Source: Caballeronia sp. M1242 (GTDB lineage: Bacteria; Pseudomonadota; Gammaproteobacteria; Burkholderiales; Burkholderiaceae). Taken from it: 64,000 nucleotides of DNA. Position 1 is the stretch's first letter. Each line of letters starts with the position of its first letter. The position numbers and the translations under genes were made by a program. The stretch covers positions 2,852,001 to 2,916,000 of the forward strand of contig NZ_CP071129.1 of assembly GCF_017220215.1 (NCBI RefSeq), in the 5' to 3' direction. Below are positions 45,914 to 55,609 of the stretch, piece after piece. The notes under the pieces were generated by a model, which searched no databases, was not told the origin of the DNA, and saw only the letters and a program-made list of their open reading frames with translations.

Positions 45914-46618
45914 TTACAGGTGCTGGCCGAGGAACGTCAGCGTGCGGCCGTGCGCGAGCGCCGACGCCTTCGCGTTATACGACGCGCGATCGCCGCAGTT
46001 GAAGCCGTGATCGGCGGCCGGGTAGACGTACAGTTCCGAGTCCGCGCGGCCGGCGAAGCGCTGGCGCACCGCATCGACGGCGTCGGCGGGAATGTGCGCG
46101 TCGAGTTCGCCGTAGTGGAACTGGATCGGCGCTTTCACCTGATCAGCCTTATCCAACTGATTCTGGATGCCGCCGCCGTAGTACGCGACGGCCGCATCCA
46201 CCGAGCCTTGCGCCGCCGCGAGATACGCGAGCCGGCCGCCGAAGCAATAGCCGATCGCGGCGACCTTGCCGCTCACTTCCGGCAGCGCGCGCAACGCCTT
46301 GGCAGCGGCGCCGACATCCGCGACGGCCGAATCCACGTCGGTCTTTTGCAGCAGTTCCATCGCCTTCTCGCGATCCGCGCCTTCGTACCCGAGCTCGACG
46401 CGCGGCTGCGTGCGCCAGAAAACGTCGGGCGCGAGCGCGACATAGCCATCGGCGGCGTATTGATCGGCGACACTGCGGATATGCGCGTTCACGCCGAAGA
46501 TCTCCTGCAGGATGATCACGGCAGGCCCCGTCCCCGTCTTGGGCAGCGCGAGGTAGCCCTGGAAGCTGCCGCCGTCGGCGGGAATGTCGATCCATCGGGA
46601 AGTCACGGTTACGGTCAC
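45914..46618 (-). CDS. Dienelactone hydrolase family protein
   Basis: Alpha/beta-hydrolase of 234 residues with the Cys-Asp-His triad of dienelactone hydrolases: the nucleophile in GYCFGGR, Asp in ELDAHIP, and His in DHGFNC. In chlorocatechol pathways such enzymes open dienelactone, but no catabolic genes are nearby, so its true substrate is open. Convergent with the small membrane-protein gene. Confidence 0.9.
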   Translation of the reverse strand: MTVTVTSRWIDIPADGGSFQGYLALPKTGTGPAVIILQEIFGVNAHIRSVADQYAADGYVALAPDVFWRTQPRVELGYEGADREKAMELLQKTDVDSAVADVGAAAKALRALPEVSGKVAAIGYCFGGRLAYLAAAQGSVDAAVAYYGGGIQNQLDKADQVKAPIQFHYGELDAHIPADAVDAVRQRFAGRADSELYVYPAADHGFNCGDRASYNAKASALAHGRTLTFLGQHL

Positions 46619-47152
46619 GTCGATGCTCCTTGCTTGGTTGACTATAAGAACGCAGGCGAGTGAGTTTGCCAGCTTTCCCTTTCAGCCGCCTAAGCGCGGT
46701 CAGTCGTTGGCGGGAAGCAGGCACGCGGATTGACCGGGCAGGCGATTTTTAGAGGCGCATGCCTAAAGCCAAGCGTTAAACGGCTTTTGAAACCGGCTAA
46801 TGGCGACGCGCGGCGCGCGATTATCGGCAGAGTGGCAGAGGACGTAAAGGCCGGGCCGAAACCCGCATCGGTTGGGCCTCGCGGCGCAATCGCCACCACA
46901 AACGGGCGGCGTTCTCAACTGGCCGTTAATCGGTAGTCACACCAGTATCTTAAAAAACTTCCCTAAATTAATTTGACAACCCTACACTTCTCGCGCGGTG
47001 CGGATGGCGGCTGCCACAAACAGCCGGCCGGAAGGACTTGCCAAGTGCAATATGATGCATCCGGCGTGGTCGTCCACGGGACTGAGCGATCGTGATGAAA
47101 GACGGGGCACAGGGCGATTACGTTGTTTTTGGGACCGAAACTGGAGACTTAC
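46619..47152. other. Long gap upstream of the livK-type gene
   Basis: 534 bases without a supported gene. AT-rich stretches at about 46925-46980 include TTGACA (46973-46978) without a matching -10 at the right distance, and TATGAT occurs at about 47049. The region may carry a long leader for the binding-protein gene, but I see no clear hairpin or known riboswitch. Confidence 0.4.
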
Positions 47153-48298
47153 ATGAACACCAAGCTTCACAAAGTGTTGCCGATCAGCGCCGCAGCCGTG
47201 CTGTTCGCTACGTTGGCAACGTCCGCAGCAGCCGACCAGGTCGTCAAGATCGGTCACGTCGCTCCGCTGACCGGCGGTATCGCTCACCTGGGCAAGGACA
47301 ACGAAAACGGCGCGCGGCTCGCAGTCGAAGAGATCAACGCGAAGGGTCTCACCATCGGCGGCCAGAAGATCACCCTGCAACTGGACCCGCAAGACGACGC
47401 AGCCGACCCGCGTACCGCCACGCAAGTCGCGCAGAAGCTCGTCGACGACAAGGTCGTCGCAGTGGTCGGCCACCTGAACTCCGGTACGTCCATCCCGGCA
47501 TCGAAGATTTATAGCGACGCGGGCATCGTCCAGATCTCGCCGTCCGCAACGAACCCGACCTACACGCAGCAAGGCTTCAAGACGACGTACCGCGTCGTCG
47601 CGACCGATGCGCAGCAAGGCCCGGCGCTCGCGAACTACGCAGCGAAGAACCTGAAGGTGAAGAGCGTCGCCGTGGTCGACGATTCGACCGCGTACGGCCA
47701 GGGCCTCGCGAACGAGTTTGAGAAGACCGCGAAGTCGCTGGGTCTGAAGGTCGTTTCGCACGACGCGACCAACGACAAGGCCGTCGACTTCCGCGCGATT
47801 CTGACGAAGATCAAGGGCGAGAACCCCGACGCCGTGATGTACGGCGGCATGGACGCGACCGGCGGCCCGTTCGCCAAGCAGGCGAAGCAGCTCGGCCTGC
47901 GCGCGAAGGTGCTCGCGGGCGACGGCGTCTGCACGGAAAAGCTGGCTGACCTGGCCGGCGACGCGACCGATAACGTCGTGTGCTCGGAAGCAGGCATGGC
48001 GCTGGAGAAGATGGAAGGCGGTCAGGCATTCGCTGCGAAGTATCAGAAGCGTTTCGGCCAGCCGATCCAGATCTACGCGCCGTTCACGTATGACGCCGTG
48101 TACATCATCGTCGACGCGATGAAGCGCGCGAACTCGGTCGATCCGGCCAAGATCCTCGCCGCGATGCCGAACACGGACTACAAGGGCGTGATCGGCCAGA
48201 CGACCTTCGATTCGAAGGGCGATCTGAAGCACGGCGTGATCTCGCTGTACGACTACAAGGCAGGCAAGAAGACGCTGCTCGACGTCGTCAAGATGTAA
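47153..48298 (+). CDS. livK: Branched-chain amino-acid ABC transporter substrate-binding protein
   Basis: Periplasmic type I binding protein of 381 residues. It has a signal peptide ending ATSAAA|DQVVKIG, then the LivK pattern VAPLTGGIAHLGKDNENGARLA in pieces, VGHLNSGTSIPAS and VDDSTAYGQG. It captures leucine, isoleucine or valine for an ABC importer whose membrane and ATPase genes are not adjacent. GGAG precedes the ATG. A strong terminator follows, so it is transcribed alone. Confidence 0.93.
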   Translation: MNTKLHKVLPISAAAVLFATLATSAAADQVVKIGHVAPLTGGIAHLGKDNENGARLAVEEINAKGLTIGGQKITLQLDPQDDAADPRTATQVAQKLVDDKVVAVVGHLNSGTSIPASKIYSDAGIVQISPSATNPTYTQQGFKTTYRVVATDAQQGPALANYAAKNLKVKSVAVVDDSTAYGQGLANEFEKTAKSLGLKVVSHDATNDKAVDFRAILTKIKGENPDAVMYGGMDATGGPFAKQAKQLGLRAKVLAGDGVCTEKLADLAGDATDNVVCSEAGMALEKMEGGQAFAAKYQKRFGQPIQIYAPFTYDAVYIIVDAMKRANSVDPAKILAAMPNTDYKGVIGQTTFDSKGDLKHGVISLYDYKAGKKTLLDVVKM

Positions 48299-48324
48299 TT
48301 GCGGTTGGGCGTGAGCCCGGGAAG

Positions 48325-48359
48325 AACGCGCGGACCTTCGAAAGTCCGCGCGTTTTTTT
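48325..48359. terminator. Intrinsic terminator between convergent genes
   Basis: AACGCGCGGAC pairs with GTCCGCGCGTT and a T-run follows for livK. The stop codon of the convergent MFS gene lies within the T-run. Confidence 0.88.
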
Positions 48360-49581
48360 ATATCTCCAGGCGCCTGAGGATGCGCGGACCGATCAGCGCG
48401 ATCGCCGCGCAGCACGCCGCGACGACGCACAAGCCGATGGGCAACGTGCTCACCTGCGCGACGCCGCCAATCAGCACCGGCCCGAGCAGCAAACCGAAGT
48501 ACGCAAGCCCCGCGACCTGCGCGAGCCCTTCGGCGGCCGTCACGCCTTCGACGCGCGCCGCCGCCGCGAAGAGCACCGGCATCATGTTCGCGAGCCCGAG
48601 GCCCATGAGCGTGAAGCCCGTCATCGTGACGAACGCGTTCGGCACGACGAGCGCCATCACCATGCCGACGAACGCGAGCCCCGCGCTGCCGAACACGAGC
48701 TGCGGCGCGCCGAAGCGGGCGCGCACCGCATCGCCGCCGAAACGCCCGGCCGCCATGCCGCCGGAAAATGCGGCGTACGCGGCGCTCGACAACGAAGGCG
48801 ACGCCTCGACGACATCACGCATATAGACGGTGGCCCAGTCGTACATGGCGCCTTCCGCGATCAGCGCGACGAGCGCGAGGCCGCCCAACGCCCACAGCGC
48901 CCCCGAGCGCCAGCGATTCGACGACGACGCCTTCGCGTGCGCCTCGTGATGCGGCACGTGCGGCAGCACGGACGGCATCGAGGCCAGCAGCACGACGAGA
49001 CTCGTGCCCGCCGCGAGCGCCAGGTGCGCCGCCGGCGCGAGCCCGTGCGCGAGGAGCGTGCCGCCGATTGCCGCGCCCGCCATCCCGCCGATGCTGAACA
49101 TGCCATGCAGCGACGACATGATCGGCCGCCCGAGCGCTTCTTCGACGGCGCTCGCTTCGGCGTTCATCGCGACATCGAGCGTGGCCATGCCCGCGCCGAA
49201 CACCGCGAGCACGATCAGCAGCAGCCAGAAAGACGGCACGACGAGAATCAGCGCGCCGCATGCCGTCATCGCGATGCCGCCCGCCATGCACGCCGTGCGC
49301 GTGCCGGCGCGCGCGATCCACGATCCGTTGGTGATCATCGCGAAAATGGAGCCGCCGGCGACCGCGAACAGCGCGAGCGACAACATGCCGGGGCTGAGCG
49401 CGAACTTGTCGCGCACAGTCGGGACATGGACGCCCCACGACGCGTACATCATGCCGGCGATGAAGAAGACGGCCATCGTGGCATAGCGGGCGCGCTGGCG
49501 CGTGGCTTGAGGGAGACTGCGGTGCACCGCGAGCGATGGGTTGGACTCGCGGGTGGAAGAAGCGGAAGTCGAGTCGGACAC
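48358..49581 (-). CDS. Major-facilitator transporter, YbjJ/FucP-like
   Basis: A 407-residue MFS protein with 12 predicted helices (FFIAGMMYASWGVHVP in the first, GMFSIGGMAGAAIGGTL in a later helix, as in YbjJ-like permeases). Substrate unknown. I place the start at the GTG at 49581 (VSDSTSASS), giving a short serine-rich cytoplasmic tail; the open frame upstream overlaps the divergent HugZ-like gene and is not convincing. The stop lies in the livK terminator. Confidence 0.82.
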   Translation of the reverse strand: MSDSTSASSTRESNPSLAVHRSLPQATRQRARYATMAVFFIAGMMYASWGVHVPTVRDKFALSPGMLSLALFAVAGGSIFAMITNGSWIARAGTRTACMAGGIAMTACGALILVVPSFWLLLIVLAVFGAGMATLDVAMNAEASAVEEALGRPIMSSLHGMFSIGGMAGAAIGGTLLAHGLAPAAHLALAAGTSLVVLLASMPSVLPHVPHHEAHAKASSSNRWRSGALWALGGLALVALIAEGAMYDWATVYMRDVVEASPSLSSAAYAAFSGGMAAGRFGGDAVRARFGAPQLVFGSAGLAFVGMVMALVVPNAFVTMTGFTLMGLGLANMMPVLFAAAARVEGVTAAEGLAQVAGLAYFGLLLGPVLIGGVAQVSTLPIGLCVVAACCAAIALIGPRILRRLEI

Positions 49582-49740
49582 GGTTGAGCCGTTGGAAAAG
49601 TGGCGCGCGGCGGCAATGACGTGGGACAACCGCCGATCATGCCGCCTTTCGCGAGAGCTTACGATTCTATCGAACGGCCAGGAGACACGCTGACCGCGCT
49701 GATTTACCATTTTCGGCAGTTCACTTGTCGACCTCTTTTC

Positions 49741-50406
49741 ATGAATATCCCGCCGCAAGCGCCGCTTCATTTGCTGCATCGTGTTTCGGAAGGAACGCTC
49801 GCGACTCATTCGCGCGATCCGGCCGGCTTTCCTTATCCGACTGCATTGCCATTCGCGCTTACCGCGCGTCATGCGCCGATGTTGCTCATCAGTCACCTCG
49901 CGGAACACACGCGCAATCTTCAAGCCGATCCGCGCGCCGGCTTTCTCGTCGCGCATGCCAATGGCGCAAGCGTCCTGGAAGGTCAGCGCCTGACCTTGCT
50001 GGGCACGTTCGAACCTGCGGCAAAATCGGATCACGAACAACTGGCGCGGCGATATCTGCGCTATCACCCGGATGCGGCGCGTTATCTGGCATTAGGCGAC
50101 TTCGCTTTCTGGGTACTGTCGACAGAGCGCATGCGCTATATCGGCGGCTTCGGGGCGATGGGCTGGCTCGACGGAAATGAAATCGATCCTCTGGAACCGT
50201 TGAGTGACGACGAAGAAGCCGCGCTGTGCGCATTCTCCGACACGCTTGCAAGCCGGCCCGCCGACATCCGATTATTGGGGATAGACCGGTATGGCTGCGA
50301 TTTGCTTGATTCAGGCGCACGCAATCGTTTTACGTTTGATAAACCCAAGCTGAGTGCAGAAGAACTGAAAGCCGCGCTCATAGACTGTTTCGAACGCCAT
50401 GCATAG
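49741..50406 (+). CDS. HugZ-like pyridoxamine-phosphate-oxidase-fold protein
   Basis: A 221-residue split-barrel flavin/heme-fold protein. The N-terminal barrel has RVSEGTLAT and DPAGFPYPTALPF, and a C-terminal DUF2470-like region contains a DRYGCDLL turn, as in HugZ haem-utilisation proteins. A role in haem binding or degradation is possible but unproven; no haem transport genes are adjacent. The ATG at 49741 is the family start. Confidence 0.82.
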   Translation: MNIPPQAPLHLLHRVSEGTLATHSRDPAGFPYPTALPFALTARHAPMLLISHLAEHTRNLQADPRAGFLVAHANGASVLEGQRLTLLGTFEPAAKSDHEQLARRYLRYHPDAARYLALGDFAFWVLSTERMRYIGGFGAMGWLDGNEIDPLEPLSDDEEAALCAFSDTLASRPADIRLLGIDRYGCDLLDSGARNRFTFDKPKLSAEELKAALIDCFERHA

Positions 50407-50756
50407 AGCGCCTTGACACTTCTGCGGCGCTTTACGCTGTGCCTGAGCCACGAAACTGCGCGAGAAACTGCCATCTGATGCGAATTTTGATGCGTTGGAG
50501 GGGTGGTGTTTCCGTCTCATGCCATTCTCACGCGCATCGGACAGTGAATCCGGCGATTTTGGCCAGTGCGCCGGCGTTCAGAAACGGCGCGCGAGTCGGC
50601 AAATGTTACGAGTAATTAGCCAATACAATTAATCGCAATCCGTCTATGCCGCTATTTAGCGGAAATGTGTTAATCTGCGATTCAGTCCGAGGCTATACTG
50701 ATAACCGAAGAGCGAGCACTCGACTCGCAAGCCAATACACCACTTAGGGATTTGCC
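50407..50756. other. AT-rich promoter region of the H-NS gene
   Basis: 350 bases, much richer in A and T than the surroundings. It contains a CCGCTATTTAGCGG hairpin (about 50649-50662) and a candidate promoter at 50670-50699. Such AT-rich DNA is what H-NS proteins bind, so autoregulation is plausible. Confidence 0.5.
50670..50699 (+). promoter_or_regulatory. Candidate promoter of the H-NS gene
   Basis: TTAATC and TATACT separated by 18 bases, 58 bases before the start codon. Confidence 0.45.
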
Positions 50757-51059
50757 ATGCCTTCATACAAGGAACTGCTCGCACAGCGCGAGTCTCTCGA
50801 GCGTCAGATCGAAGAAGCGAAGTCGCGCGAATACGCCGAAGTACTTAATGAGATCAAGCAGAAAATGGCCGATTACGGCATCACGCTTCAGGAATTGGCC
50901 GGTGGCCGGGGTGCGAAAGCCGCTAAGGCATCACGCAGCCGCACGGGTGTCGCGCCGAAATACCGCGATCCCGAGAGCGGCAGCACCTGGTCCGGCCGCG
51001 GTAAGCCGCCCAAGTGGATTGCGGGTCAGGATCGCGATAGTTTCCTGATCGGCAAATAA
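50757..51059 (+). CDS. H-NS family nucleoid protein
   Basis: A 100-residue nucleoid-associated protein. The N-terminal oligomerisation coiled coil (about 5-45, rich in Glu, Lys and Arg) and the C-terminal DNA-binding motif (YRDPESGSTWSGRGKPPKW, residues about 69-87) match the Burkholderia H-NS family. These proteins silence AT-rich and horizontally acquired DNA. It is a single gene, followed by a strong terminator. Confidence 0.93.
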   Translation: MPSYKELLAQRESLERQIEEAKSREYAEVLNEIKQKMADYGITLQELAGGRGAKAAKASRSRTGVAPKYRDPESGSTWSGRGKPPKWIAGQDRDSFLIGK

Positions 51060-51081
51060 GTCACGCTTCAGTCGAAACATG

Positions 51082-51111
51082 AAAAGGCCGCGCCCAAAGG
51101 CGCGGCCTTTT
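51082..51111. terminator. Intrinsic terminator of the H-NS gene
   Basis: GGCCGCGCC pairs with GGCGCGGCC around CAAA, with flanking A4 and T4. Confidence 0.85.
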
Positions 51112-51250
51112 CGTTTCCGCCGCGCTATTCTTTCACTGCAATCAGTTAATCGTTCGGCGAGAATGCGTCGCGTTATTAAGTCGTTGATTTAAAAGCGGAA
51201 GCGCCGGGTGCCTGTTAAAATGCTGTCAATGGACACCACGAGCACTTTAC

Positions 51251-52429
51251 ATGACACTTTCGACGGCGCATGCCACTGAGAAGCACGATGTCGCGGTTCG
51301 CACGACCTGGACGAGTATCGCGCTTAACAGCGGGCTCACGTCCGCCCAACTCGCGGTCGGGCTGATTGCGCATTCGCAGGCTTTGATTGCGGACGGCGTC
51401 CATTCACTCGCCGATATCGTTTCGGATCTCGTCGTTCTGATTGCGAACCGAAAGGCGGCGGCCGTACCGGACGTGGATCATAACTACGGCCATAGCCGCT
51501 ACGAAACCGTGGCGTCGCTATTCCTCGGCGGATTACTGATTGCCGTCGGCGTCGGCATGTTATGGCGTGCGGGCGCGCGCATCATGAATCTCGGCGACAT
51601 ACCGCCGGTTCATGCGAGCGCTTTGGTCGTCGCCATAATCGTTCTTGTTTCCAAAGAGGCGCTGTTTCGCTATATGCTGCGCGCGGCCGAACGCGTGCGG
51701 TCTGCAATGCTCGTCGCGAATGCGTGGCATGCGCGATCCGATGCGGCTTCTTCGCTTGTCGTCGCGCTCGGCATCGTCGGCAGTATCGCAGGGTTTCGGA
51801 TTCTCGATCCCATCGCGGCGGCGCTTGTCGGCTTTCTGGTAGGCCGAATGGGATGGACATTCGCATGGGATGCGCTCCAAGACCTTTCCGATCGCGCGCT
51901 GGATGAAACGACCACGGCGGATTTTCGCGGCATTTTGCTGGGCACGCCCGGCGTGCGTGATGTGCACGAGTTGCGCACTCGCAAAATGGGCGATCTCGCC
52001 ATTGTCGACGCGCACATTCTTGTGGACCCGCTGATCTCCGTGTCGGAGGGTCATTACATCGCCGAATCCGCGCGGGCGCATATCCTGGCCGATTCGCGCG
52101 TAATCGACGCCCTCATTCACGTCGATCCGGAAAGCGATGCGGTGAATCCGCTGCCCGGCAACTTTCCGCTGCGTTCGACGGTGACGAAGGCGGTGACTGC
52201 TGCGTTTTCAGAGCAGGGCTTATCCGTCGATACGTTGAACCTGCACTATCTGAAGCGCGGCTTCGACGTGGAGATCGTTTTGCCATACGCGGCAGAGAGC
52301 GAGACGGCTCCCCGACTCGCTAACTTAAATCTGGACGCGCTCAGGCAACGACTGGGCGCGCGTCAGATTCGCGTGACGCAGGCTGTGAAAGTGGCCGCGC
52401 CTCAACGCGCGAGAAACGCCTCGGAATAA
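51251..52429 (+). CDS. Cation diffusion facilitator (CDF) metal exporter
   Basis: Metal/proton antiporter of 392 residues with six membrane helices and a duplicated cytoplasmic ferredoxin-like tail. The transport site is formed by HxxxD motifs in helix 2 (His51, Asp55) and helix 5 (His160, Asp164); this HD-HD combination is usual in zinc-selective CDF proteins. It is longer than E. coli YiiP because the C-terminal region is doubled (DVHELRTRKMGD and a second repeat ending near VTQAVKV). Probably inner membrane. Confidence 0.9.
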   Translation: MTLSTAHATEKHDVAVRTTWTSIALNSGLTSAQLAVGLIAHSQALIADGVHSLADIVSDLVVLIANRKAAAVPDVDHNYGHSRYETVASLFLGGLLIAVGVGMLWRAGARIMNLGDIPPVHASALVVAIIVLVSKEALFRYMLRAAERVRSAMLVANAWHARSDAASSLVVALGIVGSIAGFRILDPIAAALVGFLVGRMGWTFAWDALQDLSDRALDETTTADFRGILLGTPGVRDVHELRTRKMGDLAIVDAHILVDPLISVSEGHYIAESARAHILADSRVIDALIHVDPESDAVNPLPGNFPLRSTVTKAVTAAFSEQGLSVDTLNLHYLKRGFDVEIVLPYAAESETAPRLANLNLDALRQRLGARQIRVTQAVKVAAPQRARNASE

Positions 52430-52438
52430 GGCGCGCGG

Positions 52439-52897
52439 TTAAAGCGGCAATTGCGTGTCGAACTTGATTTCGCGGAGCACGACGCTCGTTCGCACTTGCG
52501 CGACCGCCGGAATCTTGAAGATGCGGTCGTGAAGAAACGCGTCGTACGCCTTGATATCGGGCGCGACGATCTTCAGGATGTAATCGGATTCGCCCGTCGT
52601 GCTGTAGCACTCGGTCACTTCAGGGCACGTGGCGATTTCGCGCTCGAATTGCTCGACGCCGCCTTCCGTATGGCGCGTCAAATGAATATGCGCGAGCGCG
52701 CAGACGTGCAGTCCTAGCTTTTCACGGTCGAGCAGCGCCGTATAACGCTGAATGACGCCGGACTGCTCCATGTCCTTGATTCGCCGCCAGCACGGCGTAC
52801 TCGACAGCCCGACCTGATCGGAGATTTCCTGAACGGAGCGCCGCGCATCCAGTTGCAGAAGACGCAGGATTTTTTGTGAGAATGTATCGAGAGTCAA
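52439..52897 (-). CDS. Lrp/AsnC-family transcriptional regulator (TTG start)
   Basis: A 152-residue regulator: N-terminal helix-turn-helix (LDARRSVQEISDQVGLSSTP, about residues 13-33) and a C-terminal RAM ligand-binding domain (VTECYSTTGESDYILKIV). The start is placed at TTG 52897 because GGAGG lies six bases upstream and the family begins there; an in-frame ATG 22 codons earlier has no such site. It converges with the CDF gene. Targets unknown. Confidence 0.85.
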   Translation of the reverse strand: MTLDTFSQKILRLLQLDARRSVQEISDQVGLSSTPCWRRIKDMEQSGVIQRYTALLDREKLGLHVCALAHIHLTRHTEGGVEQFEREIATCPEVTECYSTTGESDYILKIVAPDIKAYDAFLHDRIFKIPAVAQVRTSVVLREIKFDTQLPL

Positions 52898-52992
52898 CTG
52901 CGCCTCCGTTCGGTCGCGATCTGACTCCAATGGTAGAGGCCCCAGAAAGGAAGCGCAATGCAACGCGGGCGCAACGAGGGAGATTCCCTAAC

Positions 52993-53646
52993 TCACTGCC
53001 CTGCGGGCGGTGTTTTACCTTCAGGATGATCTTCCGTCGGTTCGTCAGCGCTCGCTGCCGCTTTCGTTGAAGCCAAAGTCGCTTGCAAGTGGCGCAGATC
53101 CGCGAGCATGTTGCAGAAGAGCGCGCCTTGCTCGATGGCGTCGTCGAGCGCCACATGCGTGTGCGGCAAGTCGTCGAACCAGTGCTTCGGCAAGCGCGGC
53201 TTGATCGCCTTCCGATACGGCAGGCCGGTGATGGCGAAGGCGAGCGTCTTCATATCCAGCGCCGACCACGAAAACGGGCAGCGCTGGGCGAAGCGCATCA
53301 TGTACCAGAACATATGCGTGAAGTCGAAGCCCGCCGGATAAGCGACGAACACGGGCTTGCCCGGCAGCGCCTCGACCCATTCGACGTAATTCACGAGCGC
53401 CACTTCCGGCTTCTGCAGATCGGTCCGGCATGCGGCCCACGCTTCGGGCTGCGTCTTCCACCACGCGGCCTGCACCGGATGCGGGGCCGCGCCTTCGAGC
53501 GTTTCGAGATTCGCGGAGAAGGTGGCGATGAGTTGCTTGTCGGCCGTGTACGCTGCCGACGCGAAACTCAGCATCGAGTGCGGGCCGGGAATCGGGCCGT
53601 CTGCTTCGACGTCCGTGCTGACGTAGATTTCGGGGATCGCGTTCAT
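52993..53646 (-). CDS. 3'-5' exonuclease of the DEDD superfamily
   Basis: A 217-residue exonuclease-fold protein: the first acidic motif is STDVEADG (Asp and Glu), and a late [10 protein letters not shown] motif supplies further acidic residues, in the arrangement of DEDDh RNase T-like enzymes. It could be an exoribonuclease or DNase; the family has not been narrowed further here. The start overlaps the end of the upstream metallo-hydrolase gene by four bases (ATGA), so the two are co-transcribed. Confidence 0.82.
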   Translation of the reverse strand: MNAIPEIYVSTDVEADGPIPGPHSMLSFASAAYTADKQLIATFSANLETLEGAAPHPVQAAWWKTQPEAWAACRTDLQKPEVALVNYVEWVEALPGKPVFVAYPAGFDFTHMFWYMMRFAQRCPFSWSALDMKTLAFAITGLPYRKAIKPRLPKHWFDDLPHTHVALDDAIEQGALFCNMLADLRHLQATLASTKAAASADEPTEDHPEGKTPPAGQ

Positions 53647-54287
53647 GCGGCGACTCCATCGCGCACGAACGGATTCGTGCGGCGTTCTTCGCCAAAGGTC
53701 GATGCCGGGCCGTGGCCCGGAACGAAGGTGACGTCGTCGCCGAGCGGCCAGAGCTTCTCGCGGATCGAACGAATGAGCTCGGCGTGATCGCCGCGCGGAA
53801 AGTCCGTTCGGCCGATGGAGCCGGCGAACAGCACGTCACCGACGAACGCAAGCCGATGCTCGCGACTGAAGAACACGACATGCCCCGGCGTGTGGCCGGG
53901 ACAGAAGAAGACTTCCAGCGTCTCGTTGCCGAACTGCACGGTCTCGCCGTCTTCCAGCCATCGGTCGGGCGTGAATGCTTGCGCGTTCGCGAAGCCGAAC
54001 CGCTGTGATTGCGCCGGCAACTGATCGATCCAGAACGCGTCTTCCTTCTGCGGCCCTTCGATCTGCACGCCGTAATGATCCGCGAGCGCCTTCGCGCCGC
54101 CGCAGTGATCGAGATGACCGTGCGTGAGCAGCACCTTCTCGACCGTCACGCCCTGCCGATCCACCTCCGCGATGATCCGCTCGATGTCGCCGCCCGGATC
54201 GACGACGGCCGCGCGGCGCGTCGCTTCGCAAACGACGATAGAGCAGTTCTGCTGGAACGGCGTGACGGGAACGAGAGTGACTTTCAT
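53643..54287 (-). CDS. MBL-fold metallo-hydrolase, glyoxalase II-like
   Basis: Metallo-beta-lactamase-fold hydrolase of 214 residues with the metal motif [10 protein letters not shown], the second-site Asp ([15 protein letters not shown]) and the last His in VPGHGP. Short GloB-like proteins of this type hydrolyse thioesters such as S-lactoylglutathione, but specificity is unproven. The ATG at 54287 (MKVTLVPV) is chosen; the upstream extension is not family-like. Confidence 0.9.
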   Translation of the reverse strand: MKVTLVPVTPFQQNCSIVVCEATRRAAVVDPGGDIERIIAEVDRQGVTVEKVLLTHGHLDHCGGAKALADHYGVQIEGPQKEDAFWIDQLPAQSQRFGFANAQAFTPDRWLEDGETVQFGNETLEVFFCPGHTPGHVVFFSREHRLAFVGDVLFAGSIGRTDFPRGDHAELIRSIREKLWPLGDDVTFVPGHGPASTFGEERRTNPFVRDGVAA

Positions 54288-54953
54288 CGGTCTGTCCGGG
54301 GGACGGCGCCTGTAAAAACGTTCATTGTACCGGCCGCTCGGAAGCCGCGACGGTCGCGCGCGGACGCTTGGAAAAGACTGTCGCAATCGGAAATTCTTGC
54401 GCCCATAGGCAGAATCAATGACGATTTCCGCAGTCGGCGCAGCCAGACCCCGCTTTTTTTGTATAATGGGCTCACTAGTGCATGAGTTTGGTCATGCCGT
54501 CAATGGGCGACTGCCGAAATGCCAGTGCGTTTTTACAATCGCCATCAGTAAGCTGTTAGGGGCCAAAAGCCTCGCAACTGCAACTCAACGCACCTTCTTG
54601 TAGGTGCACACGTCTTGTCCAGCCGGGCGCTGCGCGTCCGTTCGATGGCCTTTGCCGCCGTCACGCTGGATGGGGCCTACGCCGCCGTTCCTGCGCCGTC
54701 TCGTGGTCGAGGCGGGCACGAGCGTGATGCCACGTTCGATGGCGGCATGTGGGGTCTGGTCAGGCTGCCGGGGACAGGTTGCGCCAGACGTGAACGATAA
54801 CCGGGCGTTTGCGGCACGAGTACGCCGCATCCGAGCATCAGTCTGCCGTTCGCTTACGCGAGCGGCGCGCTGCTTTGCGCGGACAAGCCTTTGGCTGCCT
54901 GACGCGCGCTCACCGGCGCGGCGCGGCGGCCCTTTTACCGTTGGTAACCGCCT
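54288..54953. other. 666-base gap before rlpA
   Basis: No supported gene. It contains a strong TATAAT (54462-54467) after a T-run, then an AT-richer stretch and a small hairpin GCACCT/AGGTGC at about 54590-54607. The right half is GC-rich without a convincing frame. I looked for conserved elements of RNase P RNA, tmRNA and SRP RNA and saw none. Confidence 0.45.
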
Positions 54954-55556
54954 ATGAATGCTCGATTCATTCGACATATCGCAAGCCTGTTCGCTGTCGG
55001 CGTCCTGGCAGGTTGCGCCGCGCCCGGTTCGGGCGATGTCGCGTCATATCATCAGACCACGCCTACTATTAGCATGGCAAGTGCCCGCTCGAATGCGCCG
55101 CTCGCATTCGACACGAACCTGAGCACGGTTCCGGCCGACAATGCGAACAAGAGCCAGTCGCTCTCCGACGCGCAGCCGATCACGGACAGCCCGGACGTCG
55201 GCACGTTCGAGCAGAAGGGCAAGGCTTCGTGGTACGGCCGCTGGTTTCATGGCCGCAAGACGGCGAGCGGCGAGAAGTTCGACATGAACGCGATGACCGC
55301 CGCCCACCGCACGCTGCCGCTCGCATCGTGGGTGCGCGTGACGAACGAGTCGAATCACAAGACCGTCGTCGTGAAGATCAACGATCGCGGTCCTTACGTG
55401 CGTGGCCGCGTGATCGACCTGTCGTATGCCGCCGCCGCCGCGCTCGGTATGCGCGGCGTGGGCACGCAGAAAGTGAAGATCGAAGGCCTCACGCAGCAGG
55501 AAGCGCGTGCGGCGCGCGAGCAGTCGCAGTCGCTCGCGGATGACAGCGTGAACTGA
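54954..55556 (+). CDS. rlpA: RlpA-family septal lytic transglycosylase lipoprotein
   Basis: Outer-membrane lipoprotein of 200 residues: signal peptide with lipobox (Cys21 after VLAG), a linker, then the RlpA double-psi beta-barrel domain at about 88-175 with GKASWYGRWFHGRKTASGE and NDRGPYVRGRVIDLS. RlpA cleaves glycan strands lacking stem peptides during cell separation. The SPOR domain found at the C-terminus of the E. coli and Pseudomonas proteins is missing, so septal targeting must differ. Confidence 0.92.
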   Translation: MNARFIRHIASLFAVGVLAGCAAPGSGDVASYHQTTPTISMASARSNAPLAFDTNLSTVPADNANKSQSLSDAQPITDSPDVGTFEQKGKASWYGRWFHGRKTASGEKFDMNAMTAAHRTLPLASWVRVTNESNHKTVVVKINDRGPYVRGRVIDLSYAAAAALGMRGVGTQKVKIEGLTQQEARAAREQSQSLADDSVN

Positions 55557-55582
55557 GCTTTTTCTCGCTCATGTGATTCTCG

Positions 55583-55609
55583 ACGGGCCGTCTTTCGACG
55601 GCCCGTTTT
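55583..55609. terminator. Terminator between convergent rlpA and rsmI
   Basis: ACGGGCCGTC pairs with GACGGCCCGT around TTTC, followed by four T residues, 26 bases after the rlpA stop. Confidence 0.72.

Noticed and set aside
54288..54953. RNase P RNA, tmRNA or SRP RNA in the gap before rlpA
   Set aside because: None of the conserved elements (for example GAGGAAAGTCCGGG of RNase P, or the SRP GGAAG tetraloop helix) is present on either strand.
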